Shown here in pieces: positions 35,067 through 43,373 of a DNA stretch of 64,000 nucleotides. The stretch comes from DASQPR01 sp963727415 (lineage in GTDB: Bacteria > Actinomycetota > Actinomycetes > Mycobacteriales > Micromonosporaceae), in the NCBI GenBank assembly GCA_963727415.1, contig CAVSGF010000003.1:248001-312000 (forward strand), read 5' to 3'. The notes under the pieces were generated by a model. It did not search any database, was not told the DNA's origin, and saw only the letters and a list, made by a program, of their open reading frames with translations. A program made the position numbers and the translations under genes. The stretch's first letter is position 1. Every line of letters starts with the position of its first letter.

Positions 35067-35677
35067 GCAGTTGGAGCGTTCTTCAATCGCCAGCGGCCGA
35101 TGACTGCGGGTTGAGAGGTTGATCGACCTGCGGCGACGTCCACGACGGACGCGGCGGCCGGTCCGCGAAGATGATCTATGTCATGACAAACCAGGTGATC
35201 TACCCAAACCCAGAGGAGATGGACCTGGCTGCCGTCGCCGCGTCGGGCCCCGCGCAGGCATTTGCCGTCGACAGCCAGCGCCGCTCGCCGCGGGCGACGG
35301 CCCGGATCGGCGCAGGTGTCACGACAGGCGCGGCGCTGTTCGCGGTCCGTGCCGCCGTGCGGGGTCCGCGGCCTCGGCCCGGCCGGTGTCACCGCGCCCA
35401 GGTAGCCGTAGCCCGCCGCGGCCAGAACACTCGGATCGACGCGGCTGTAGGCATCCCGCAGGGTGCGTTCGTCCGGGACCCGGTAGCGGCCGGTCAGCGG
35501 ATTGAACGGGCAGCCCAGACGGCTCAACGTGACCGGATCCAGGTGGCGGACCCAGTCCGCGATCGCGGTCAGCGTGTCGTGCCCGGCCGCGCTGAACGCG
35601 CAGACACCGATCGCCAGCAATGTCGCCAACCGGTACCGCACGCCGCGCCGATCACGCGGATCATCGACCAGCGCCAA
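35063..35677 (-). pseudogene. ISAs1-family transposase, 3'-truncated
   Basis: The start is typical of ISAs1 transposases: LVDDPRDRRGVRYRLATLLA followed by IGVCAFSAAGHDTLTAIADW and a YRVPDERTLRDAYSRVD motif. The first DDE catalytic Asp region is reached at ALAVDGKCLRGARR. After QVHLL the sequence leaves the family and stops at 35063, so the remaining roughly 60% of the transposase is missing. Upstream, GLLDRLALVDDP is open, but a TGA just before it breaks the true N-terminus. It abuts the DinB 3' end. Confidence 0.75.
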
Positions 35678-35792
35678 CCGGTCGAGCAGCCCTCAGGTTC
35701 GACCTGTCGCCCCAGCCAGCCGGATCGTCACCAACGGCAACACCAGGCCCGGGGCTTCCCGCACCGCAAGCAGCAAGAGATGATGACACAAC

Positions 35793-35854
35793 GAACACGG
35801 CGCCCTCTGGATCTTGAAGCGTAGAGAACTCCATGATCCCTGGGCGCCGTGTTC
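35793..35854. repeat. Long inverted repeat beside the ISAs1 remnant
   Basis: GAACACGGCGCCC-TCTGGATC (35793-35813) is inverted against GATCCCT-GGGCGCCGTGTTC (35835-35854): 13 bp perfect plus a GGATC extension, with a 21-bp spacer. It lies at the upstream edge of the truncated transposase. It could be an IS end, or the attenuator/terminator hairpin of the lost element. Confidence 0.6.
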
Positions 35855-36061
35855 ACGCAACTACCGGGAAGCCACCATCAAGATCAGAACAAAGTAGACA
35901 TACGAGGACTACTCCGGGGCCCTGCATGGTTGCACAGCCCACAGTAGACGATAGCGTGACCAGCGAAAACGCGGCGTAGGACCAATTCGGGTCTTGACCG
36001 TTCTAGCGGGCGTCGGGCAGGATTCGCTCGACAGCACAGCTCTTACGGGGGAGCAGCGTCC

Positions 36062-36946
36062 ATGTTCAAGATATTGGGACCATTGCGTGTTTCATCTACA
36101 AACGGCGTTGACCTGCCAATAACGGGTCATCGTCAACGAACAATTCTCGGCCTGCTCTTACTGCATCCGGAACGGGTCGTTTCCGATGACGTGTTGATCG
36201 ATTCGGTATGGCCGATAAATCCGCCACGAACCGCACGTCAGCAAGTACAGAATTGCGTCGGAATGCTCAGGCGGACGCTAGGAACGGACCTCCACGTCGA
36301 ACGTCGATATAGCGGATACATCTATACACCCACGGACTCCAACTCGATCGATTCGCTCGTCTTTTCCCAGCTAGTCAACCAAGCTCGTACGGCACCTCCG
36401 CAGTCAGCAACGCAATTGCTAGGCAACGCGCTCGCCCTGTGGCGCGGGCCCGCCCTGGTGGATCTCGATACGCCTGCGCTGGACTGGGCCAGGACGTCGC
36501 TGCGCGAACAGCACCTAACCGCGCTCGTCTCGTTTGCCCTGCTGGCAGTCACCGAGACGGCCCAACCAGCCTTGAACAGAGCGATTACCGAGTTATCGCG
36601 CTGGCAGCGAGAATACCCCTATAGCGACGGACTGGTCCACGCATTGGCAAGCGCTTTAGGAAAAGCTGGTCGTCGCACGGAAGCGATCCTTGCACTGGGC
36701 CGCTACCGTGAACAGATAGTGGCGGATCTCGGCATCGCTCCAGATGAAACGCTGCTTGGACTTGAGACCGATCTGCGCAACGGCCGCCCTGACGATTCAC
36801 GTTCGCAAGCGACTGATGGGGCGAATGCCTTGAGCCAGGCAACCCGCCACCTAGCAAATGCCCTGGCCAGCCTTGACAACCTCAATAAGGCAATGTCGGA
36901 GCAATTGTCAAACCCTGTGGAACACAGATGCTTGGAGTGCGCGTAG
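36062..36946 (+). CDS. SARP-family (AfsR/DnrI-like) transcriptional regulator
   Basis: A 294-residue protein. The N-terminal OmpR-type winged HTH (1-90) begins MFKILGPLRVSSTNGVDLPI and includes RQRTILGLLLLHPERVVSDD. The bacterial transcriptional activator domain (about 95-245) contains LALWRGPALVDLDTPALDW and EYPYSDGLVHALASALGKAG. Small SARPs of this size activate antibiotic clusters, but no biosynthetic genes are visible here. The codon pattern is noticeably less GC-rich than its neighbours, a sign of recent acquisition. A GGGGGAG Shine-Dalgarno precedes ATG. It converges with the giant secreted-protein gene across a 19-bp hairpin. Confidence 0.9.
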   Translation: MFKILGPLRVSSTNGVDLPITGHRQRTILGLLLLHPERVVSDDVLIDSVWPINPPRTARQQVQNCVGMLRRTLGTDLHVERRYSGYIYTPTDSNSIDSLVFSQLVNQARTAPPQSATQLLGNALALWRGPALVDLDTPALDWARTSLREQHLTALVSFALLAVTETAQPALNRAITELSRWQREYPYSDGLVHALASALGKAGRRTEAILALGRYREQIVADLGIAPDETLLGLETDLRNGRPDDSRSQATDGANALSQATRHLANALASLDNLNKAMSEQLSNPVEHRCLECA

Positions 36947-36985
36947 CAGGTCGGCAGCGCACTTCGTGGTGTCCCCACCCGAGTC

Positions 36986-37026
36986 AAGGCTGTGCGTCTG
37001 CGGGGGACCCGCAGACGCACAGCCTT
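36986..37026. terminator. 19-bp perfect bidirectional hairpin
   Basis: AAGGCTGTGCGTCTGCGGG pairs perfectly with CCCGCAGACGCACAGCCTT around GGA. It lies between the SARP stop and the end of the 1560-residue gene and ends in CCTTTG. It is the longest perfect stem with a short loop in the window. Confidence 0.85.
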
Positions 37027-37029
37027 TGC

Positions 37030-40000
37030 TCAGGTGACGCTCTGACAATTGTTGAAGTGGACGGTACTGGCAACCACCCGGCCGTTGTCCCCATAGGAGC
37101 TGCGGTCGTCGAGGCGGATGCCCAGATACCCGCTGCCGTCAGCGGCAAATGTGCCGAGATCTACATCTGCGTTGCCTGCCTCGATGTTCTGGTCAATAGG
37201 CACCTCACCGACGACCGAAGCGTGATCAGCACCAGTGACGATCTGATAATACGCAGAGCGGTCGAATTGGTGTCCGTCATACTCCGGAATCGTCACACTC
37301 AGATTACAGACCGCAAAGGCACCTGGGTAGTAGCCCCATCGAGCGAAAGCACTACTCGGGGTCTCGCCCTTGCCGTAGACGTAATAGTACGTGCTTGAGC
37401 ATCCCTGCCCATAGTCCTGGAAATACCAGGACGCGGAGGGGCTATAGATCCCGCCGTAGTTGGTGGTGGCGTTCTGCGTGGCCGAGTCGCAGCCGGTAAG
37501 GAGACTCGCGTCCACGGAACCTGGAGCGGGTCCTTTCTTGCACGGTTGGGCCGTCAGGTTATATCCCGTGTGCACATAGGCGTCACTCACATAGCGTGGC
37601 TCCGTGCCAATCAGGTCCCAGACATCCGTGCCGTTGACCACGGTGCCGCGCTCTGTGCAGTACACGTGGACGGGTGTGCCGATTGGCACCGTCTCAACCA
37701 CAGGATCGGACGTACTCGGTCCGCTGTGGGCATTCAGATTGATGGTGACCGAACCGGTGTAGCCGTTGGCGGGACTGTTGAGGAAATCCGTAACAGCCTT
37801 CGCCTGCCCGTACTTCGCACCGTCAGCGGTGGGGTGGAAGGAACCCATACCGGGATCGAACGCACCCGGATCCGATGTTCCAAGGGGCAAGCTCTGCTCA
37901 CCAGAGTGGTTATTTACCAACTCAGGCATCGTCAAGCCGTTTACGTAATCACCGTCTGTCCAGTCGTACACAGCATGCCCAGAGAACTGATCGAATGTCG
38001 GAATGCCGTAGATGGGACCCGCTTCATCACGTGGAATCGCCTTTTCGAACAGGTAGCCGGCCACACGGTTGAGCATCGCCGCCTCGTTAGCCGAAAGCCC
38101 ATAGTTCAGGAATTGCACGCCATCGCAGATGAAACTGGTAAGCGTACAGGCGCCGGCATCTAGCGACGTGCCACGGTCGAGCGCAGGCGGGTAACCAGCT
38201 ATCAGGATTGTGGCCTGCGGCGCGCGTTCGCGAATCTCGCTAATGATCTCCTTAATCAGCGGAACGACGCTGGTATCGATGGTGTCATCCAGACTTTGCT
38301 CCGTGGGACAGGCTCCTAGGAAGCATTGGTGGAAGACGTCGGCGAATCCGGCGTCATTGCCTCCAATGGTGAGCAAGATCAGCGTGGTGTTTTCGTCGAT
38401 CACTCCCTGATCAAGCTGCGCCAATTCGCCCCACTGCCCGCCGGGCATGCTTCCGTTGTACTTATTCCAACTCTCGTCGACGCTGGCCAGGTTGGCGACA
38501 CGCGCACCACTACACGCGACGAACGAGAACGCCATGTCCGGATTCCAGGAGTCGGCGAGACTACCGATCGTGCTGGACTTACCAGGCAAGACCACCTGGC
38601 GCGGCCAAGCGTTCGGGCTGCGCCGGCAGGCCTCGCGGCGACTCGGCGTGTCACCGTACTGGTCGGTCTCGTGATAGTAGCTACCGGTGCCCTCGCCAGA
38701 CGTGTACGAGTCGCCGATCGCGACCACGAAGTTGGCCGGCTTGGCGGTCAGGGGCACGTATGCGAGCGCATCCCAGGCGATGTCCTGCGAGCCGTCACCA
38801 TCCTTGGTGATGTTCGACAGTTCGACCGTCGGGTCGCTGGTTCCGCGCATGTCATACACGCCAAGTTCCACCCACGCGTCCTTCTCGTACGAGGTGGTTA
38901 TGGCGCGATGCTTCTGTTTCCCATTGGGCAGGTTGATCGTGTAATCGGCTTGGTGCGTCTGAGCCCCTATGGCGGGGATGTGTACGAACAGACGCGTCCA
39001 CGCATTGGGTGCGTTCAATCTCCAGGTGCCGGTCACCTTCAGCGTGGGCTGCAATACCTGGTCTGGCACCGTGTGTGTGAACCAGAAGTGCCCGTTGAAG
39101 CCCGTCCCGCCGATCTGGTGGAAGTCGATCTTGCTCTGGAACGTAATGCAATCGACGTAGCAGCCCAGAGCCTCCGGCACCGACTGGGCGAACGTCAGTG
39201 TGAACTTGCCGGCAGATTGGCCGTCCCATGGCGATGGCGGTTGTCCGGTTTGGCACGTACCCACCGGGTCCGGCGTGTCCACGTCGTCGACGATCCTCGC
39301 GCCGCTGGGCAGGAGGCTCATGTCACAGGTCGCCGGGTAGACGGTTGGATCACTCGGCTCCGCCGCCCCGGCGTTGTAGGCGAAAAGGCTGGTCCCGCAC
39401 TCCTGGCTGCAGGCGGTCCAGGTGACCGAGTCGGGCCACCAGCAGTGCAGATTGGCGAAGTCGCACTGCCCCGAGCCAGGGTTGCCATTGACGTCGGTCG
39501 CGGCGCCCGGTTCGCAGTTGTCCGTGGCCAGAGTGCAGAATTGGCTCTTGCCAGGCAGGGCCGGAAGAAACAGGGAGTTTGTGGCCACCACGGCGGCCGC
39601 ACTGAACGCCGGTTCCCAGACGTGATTCACGTAGTCGTATCGAGCGACCGGGTGATACGCCCAGCCGAGGACCTTCTCCTGATAGGGCCACAGGTTGGGG
39701 TGGATCGCATCGTACGAATTCCAACCGTTGAAGGACTCGCGGTCAACTGGATAAATCGGATTAGCCGGATTGTTGAACCAGCCGAGGCCCCACGCCCCAT
39801 CCGAATCGGTGCAGGTCGGAGATGGCACGCAGCCGGTCGTATTGCCGTGGCCAGCGTTCGGCTCGAGACCGGAGTTGTAATCCCATGCGGCCATGTACCA
39901 GTTCTCGATGTACTGAGGATCGCCCAGGTTCGGGCGAATGCCGGCCTCCCAGAGCTCGTTCCACTTCTGGATCAAGATATTCAATGACGCGGCGATGTTG

Positions 40001-41712
40001 GCCGCGTAGTCGGTGGCGATGGCGAGGCGCTGATCGGAGTTGAATGGATAATCACCGTCGGCCTTCGCCATACCGGTGGTCACCTGACCGATGCCATATC
40101 CGCAGTCAACCGTGCCCCAGGAGACCCAGTCGCCGTAGAAGCCGCCCTGGTTGAAGTTGCCGGTCTCACCGTCGACGGCATGCGGGCTGGCGTGCAGCGT
40201 GTTCGACTCCTGGGCGAGCACGCCGAGCAACACCTGAGGCGGAACCGAACCGCCACCGTCGATCGGGAGGATGGGGAAGAGACCTCCCGATCCCTGGATC
40301 GTGTAGGATTTGTTGCCGGCGCCCTTCCAGTCGGCGGGTCGGGTGATCGTCAGGTCACCCAGCACGGCCCGGTCAACTGCCCACTCGACCTGGGCGGCAC
40401 TCGCCTGGTATGCCTGCTTATGGACATCGTTCCTCACCACCGCACAGGCACTGTCCGGATCGGTGGTGTCATTTTCCGGTAGCGGTGTCGTCGCAAATGG
40501 AGATGGTTGCGACGCGGTGCTGGGTGCACCGTCGGTTGTCGAGCCCGGCTCCGGCTTCACCGTGAAGGACACGTCCTTCTTATTGGCCAGTACGGTTGCC
40601 GCGATGGTGACGGGCAACGGCTGGTCGAACCGCGGCGCCGCGTCCTTGGCGTGCGAGGCATGCTTCACGGCGAGGTGACCCAGGGTCGATATGTCCGCAT
40701 CGACCGGGGCGTCAATCGCATGCCAGCCCGACAGCCCCTTCAGGGCAATCGCACCCCGGTCGGCACCGAGGACGTAGATATGGCCGGCAGAGGCGGTCAG
40801 GCGGATGCGATCTGGGGCACCGTGGCCGAGCAGTCGTGACTTGCCGTGCGCGAAACGCCTCACCTCGATCCCGGTGCTTGATGCCACCTCGTAGGCGACA
40901 CCGCCGGCACTGTCCGGATGCAGCCGGAACGGTGTCGACGTCGACGTGGCCAGAGTGCTGACCGTGCCGTCATGCGAGATGTCCACCAGGCGATGTCCCA
41001 GTGCCGCGACGACGTCCCCATCCATCGGGACCGCCGAGGTTACCTGGCCGTCAACCGCGACGGACGTGATCTTGCCGCTCGCCGCGTCGATCAGATCGAT
41101 CGTGGTCTGAGCACCGTTACCATTGTCGCTGAGGGACGACACGGCGAAGGTCTCGTCAGCGCCGCAGCCCGGGTTGAAGTACGCGAGCGACGCGTGCACC
41201 GCCAGCTTCTGTACGGTGCCATGCCTGAGGTCCACCGTGGCGACGGATGCGCCCGTCTGCATGGCTGTCTCATGGTTGGAGTACGTGCGGGGCGCGTAGA
41301 CGACCGCCGCTCGATTTCCAGAGCCGGTGATGCATGCCTGCCCAACCCATTGGTCGGCGCCCGGGCTGTTGTCGATCAGGGTTGCCGCGGTTCGCCATGC
41401 GTATCCCGACGATTCATCGGCGACGAGCACGTGCAGGCCGTTTATGTCACCGGTGACTGTGACCGCACGGTCCTTCGACGTCTTCCATCCCTTCGCAAGC
41501 ACCTTGCCTGGATTGGCGAGTGCAGCCGGGCTGGTCGGTGGCTTTGCAACCTGGCTGGCGCTCGGCTGTGGCTTCGCATCCGGCAGGCTTGGCGAAGCTA
41601 CCGCGGGTGTGGCCGATAGCGCGGCGGTTGTGGCCACTCCGGCCACAACCGCCGTCCAATTTCGTAGTTTCAAGGCTTCACACTCACTTCGTGGTCCGGC
41701 CCTATTGGGCAC
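37030..41712 (-). CDS. Giant secreted multidomain protein: propeller, lysozyme-like, SGNH hydrolase, SH3b, two golvesin-like domains
   Basis: A 1560-residue exported protein. A Sec signal ends near PAVAS (40). A beta-propeller-like region covers about 80-350. A lysozyme-like/transglycosylase domain covers about 430-700, with LLGVLAQESNTLHASPH (candidate catalytic E502) and CGYGIGQVTTGM. A golvesin-like beta domain (about 890-987) ends in DIAWDALAYVPL. The SGNH/GDSL hydrolase domain (about 995-1310) has block I GDSYTSGEG (S1002), block III GGND (1117-1120) and block V with D1286/H1293 in GMGSFHP. A bacterial SH3-like domain (about 1325-1390) and a second golvesin-like domain (about 1465-1560) complete it. 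Together these suggest cutting peptidoglycan and removing acyl groups while bound to the wall; activity is inferred. The start is GTG 41712; TTG 41673 just before the signal peptide is possible. Confidence 0.8.
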   Translation of the reverse strand: MPNRAGPRSECEALKLRNWTAVVAGVATTAALSATPAVASPSLPDAKPQPSASQVAKPPTSPAALANPGKVLAKGWKTSKDRAVTVTGDINGLHVLVADESSGYAWRTAATLIDNSPGADQWVGQACITGSGNRAAVVYAPRTYSNHETAMQTGASVATVDLRHGTVQKLAVHASLAYFNPGCGADETFAVSSLSDNGNGAQTTIDLIDAASGKITSVAVDGQVTSAVPMDGDVVAALGHRLVDISHDGTVSTLATSTSTPFRLHPDSAGGVAYEVASSTGIEVRRFAHGKSRLLGHGAPDRIRLTASAGHIYVLGADRGAIALKGLSGWHAIDAPVDADISTLGHLAVKHASHAKDAAPRFDQPLPVTIAATVLANKKDVSFTVKPEPGSTTDGAPSTASQPSPFATTPLPENDTTDPDSACAVVRNDVHKQAYQASAAQVEWAVDRAVLGDLTITRPADWKGAGNKSYTIQGSGGLFPILPIDGGGSVPPQVLLGVLAQESNTLHASPHAVDGETGNFNQGGFYGDWVSWGTVDCGYGIGQVTTGMAKADGDYPFNSDQRLAIATDYAANIAASLNILIQKWNELWEAGIRPNLGDPQYIENWYMAAWDYNSGLEPNAGHGNTTGCVPSPTCTDSDGAWGLGWFNNPANPIYPVDRESFNGWNSYDAIHPNLWPYQEKVLGWAYHPVARYDYVNHVWEPAFSAAAVVATNSLFLPALPGKSQFCTLATDNCEPGAATDVNGNPGSGQCDFANLHCWWPDSVTWTACSQECGTSLFAYNAGAAEPSDPTVYPATCDMSLLPSGARIVDDVDTPDPVGTCQTGQPPSPWDGQSAGKFTLTFAQSVPEALGCYVDCITFQSKIDFHQIGGTGFNGHFWFTHTVPDQVLQPTLKVTGTWRLNAPNAWTRLFVHIPAIGAQTHQADYTINLPNGKQKHRAITTSYEKDAWVELGVYDMRGTSDPTVELSNITKDGDGSQDIAWDALAYVPLTAKPANFVVAIGDSYTSGEGTGSYYHETDQYGDTPSRREACRRSPNAWPRQVVLPGKSSTIGSLADSWNPDMAFSFVACSGARVANLASVDESWNKYNGSMPGGQWGELAQLDQGVIDENTTLILLTIGGNDAGFADVFHQCFLGACPTEQSLDDTIDTSVVPLIKEIISEIRERAPQATILIAGYPPALDRGTSLDAGACTLTSFICDGVQFLNYGLSANEAAMLNRVAGYLFEKAIPRDEAGPIYGIPTFDQFSGHAVYDWTDGDYVNGLTMPELVNNHSGEQSLPLGTSDPGAFDPGMGSFHPTADGAKYGQAKAVTDFLNSPANGYTGSVTINLNAHSGPSTSDPVVETVPIGTPVHVYCTERGTVVNGTDVWDLIGTEPRYVSDAYVHTGYNLTAQPCKKGPAPGSVDASLLTGCDSATQNATTNYGGIYSPSASWYFQDYGQGCSSTYYYVYGKGETPSSAFARWGYYPGAFAVCNLSVTIPEYDGHQFDRSAYYQIVTGADHASVVGEVPIDQNIEAGNADVDLGTFAADGSGYLGIRLDDRSSYGDNGRVVASTVHFNNCQSVT

Positions 41713-42026
41713 GACGGTCGGACCGTGAACCTAGGGACCTCCCCTCTCGGCGGATCATCTCGCGATCATCATGTGCTCACCGCCATGACAACTTCCCGCC
41801 ACCTTCTCGCGGGCAGGCGTCGTTGGGTGGCGCCCGCATCCGGCGATTCACAATGCGTTGGCCGCGCAACGCCGCTGCGATGGGACCAAATCACACCAGT
41901 CGCGACGGGTAAGCGATGAGCCGACGATGAAGCCATTGGTCGGGTAGCCGACGGATCTCCGCTCGCGGCTCCCACAGATTTGGGCGTGACAGCATTCTCG
42001 ACCGCCGCGCGCACGGCTGGCCCTGC

Positions 42027-42193
42027 TGTTGAACCATCGGGCGGTGCCAGCGACGCGGCTAGCCACGGCGGCACGTAGAGCATCAGTCATGGCTCATCGC
42101 AGTAGGCCCGCACCGCCTTGACGATGAGTTGGTGGGGAATGCTGTCGAAGAGACTGTGCATATCCAGGTCGACGACCCAGTCGTTTCCAGCAG
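42027..42193 (-). pseudogene. Group II intron reverse transcriptase fragment
   Basis: The minus strand reads DWVVDLDMHSLFDSIPHQLI, VKAVRAYCDEP, stop, LMLYVPPWLAASLAPPDGST. This is the RT palm segment of group II intron-encoded proteins (usual form VVDLDxxxFFDxVxHxxL and WLxxLYVxRWL). A TGA stands where tryptophan is expected, and both ends of the domain are missing. The YxDD catalytic motif lies outside the remnant. Nothing else from 41713 to 42304 is recognisable. Confidence 0.65.
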
Positions 42194-42304
42194 CGCTGCC
42201 GGCATCCCGCCTGGAGGGCCGACCTCTTCGGCCGGACAGACCGCTACCGGGCTTCCTGGCAACCACCCGTACCGGACTTACACCGTCACCCTCCCAGTAC
42301 TGAC

Positions 42305-42345
42305 CTGAGTTGAACGGACGGCTGTTGGCCGTCCGTTCAACTCAG
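42305..42345. terminator. 18-bp perfect hairpin
   Basis: CTGAGTTGAACGGACGGC and GCCGTCCGTTCAACTCAG pair perfectly around TGTTG. It lies downstream (on the minus strand) of the DUF2690 gene that ends at 42483, and would stop its transcription. Confidence 0.75.
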
Positions 42346-42482
42346 TGCAACTCAACCCTGCTCCGGGCAGCGGCCTGCCGAACCGTGATCGGCTCCGTTG
42401 CGCGGATAGGTGCAATCTCCGCAGCCGATCAACGTTCAGATCTCACGGTCAGCAGGGCACCGAAGCCATTCCAGCACAGGAA

Positions 42483-43061
42483 TCAGTAGCACTCGGTCCA
42501 GACGGTGTTTTCGTAACCCGGGTAGTTGTATTGAATGTACGCCCTGGAGCAGATGTTCATATCATTGACCATTTTCGAGTAATGATTCCCCACGCCGCTG
42601 GGCGTGTAGTATATGACGCCGTTGCTGTTCCTGATCCAGAACTCCCATTCCAGGCCGTAGCTATTGTTCTCATCGAACGGTTGGAACGACCTCGCCCAAG
42701 CAGACCGGCAGTGCTTGTTGTAGCGCAGCTCGACCGTTCCGCCATTCTGTTCTCGGGTAGCTTGCGTCCAAAGGTCCACACCCGCGACGCCATCGGCGCA
42801 CGTCTTGTTGTCAGGGCAGCCGATACCGCACCAATACCAGTAGTACCCGTACGGACTCAGCCCATTGCAGCCGGTCCCGCACGGGGGCTGGAGACCCTTG
42901 GTTTGTATGGTCTGGTATTGCGTCGCTCCAGGCGCCTTCACCATGGTCACCACCGGCGAGTCCGGTGCCTTCTCGATCGTCGTCGCCGAGGCGGGCACCG
43001 CCGCCGTGGTGGCGGCCAGGACAGCGATAGCCAAGGCCATCATGATGCGTACGAACCGCAT
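42483..43061 (-). CDS. Secreted DUF2690/YjfA-type protein
   Basis: A 192-residue exported protein. The signal peptide covers residues 1-26 (ending VPASA). The conserved domain in the second half includes CADGVAGVDLWTQATREQNG, then VELRYNKHCRSAWARSF, the hallmark of DUF2690, a domain found in streptomycete extracellular proteins and at the ends of anti-sigma-like proteins. Cysteines (PPCGTGCNG, WCGIGC, KTCADG, KHCRSAW, NICSRAY and a terminal TECY) suggest several disulfides outside the cell. Its function is unknown. Confidence 0.8.
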   Translation of the reverse strand: MRFVRIMMALAIAVLAATTAAVPASATTIEKAPDSPVVTMVKAPGATQYQTIQTKGLQPPCGTGCNGLSPYGYYWYWCGIGCPDNKTCADGVAGVDLWTQATREQNGGTVELRYNKHCRSAWARSFQPFDENNSYGLEWEFWIRNSNGVIYYTPSGVGNHYSKMVNDMNICSRAYIQYNYPGYENTVWTECY

Positions 43062-43373
43062 GACTTCTCCTTTCGTCGGGCTTGGACGTTAGGCGCGGGA
43101 GACATCATCAAGGCATCGCGCCGCCATCAGCGCCACCGTGTGCGCCGGCCAGCAACCCCACGCACGCGTGTTGAGCTGCTCCTTCATGCCGCAAGAGCCT
43201 GCGCCCGGGTGGTGGAAAGCGATCGTGGCGGGGCGCGGCGGCCTGTCGGCGCACACCTCGCAGTCCCGCGACACACTCAAGGCCGCCGCTGCGTACCTCA
43301 TCGACGACGGCTCCGCGTTCGGCGCCGACCTGCCGCGAGCCCAGCGATGAGAACTTGAGCGAACAACACCGGC
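43062..43373. other. No recognisable gene
   Basis: About 310 bases between the DUF2690 gene and the insertion sequence. Open frames on both strands have no family signature. It includes the promoter of the DUF2690 gene. Confidence 0.4.

Noticed and set aside
43138..43350. 70-codon plus-strand frame before the insertion sequence
   Set aside because: No homology is recognised, and equally open frames exist on the opposite strand.
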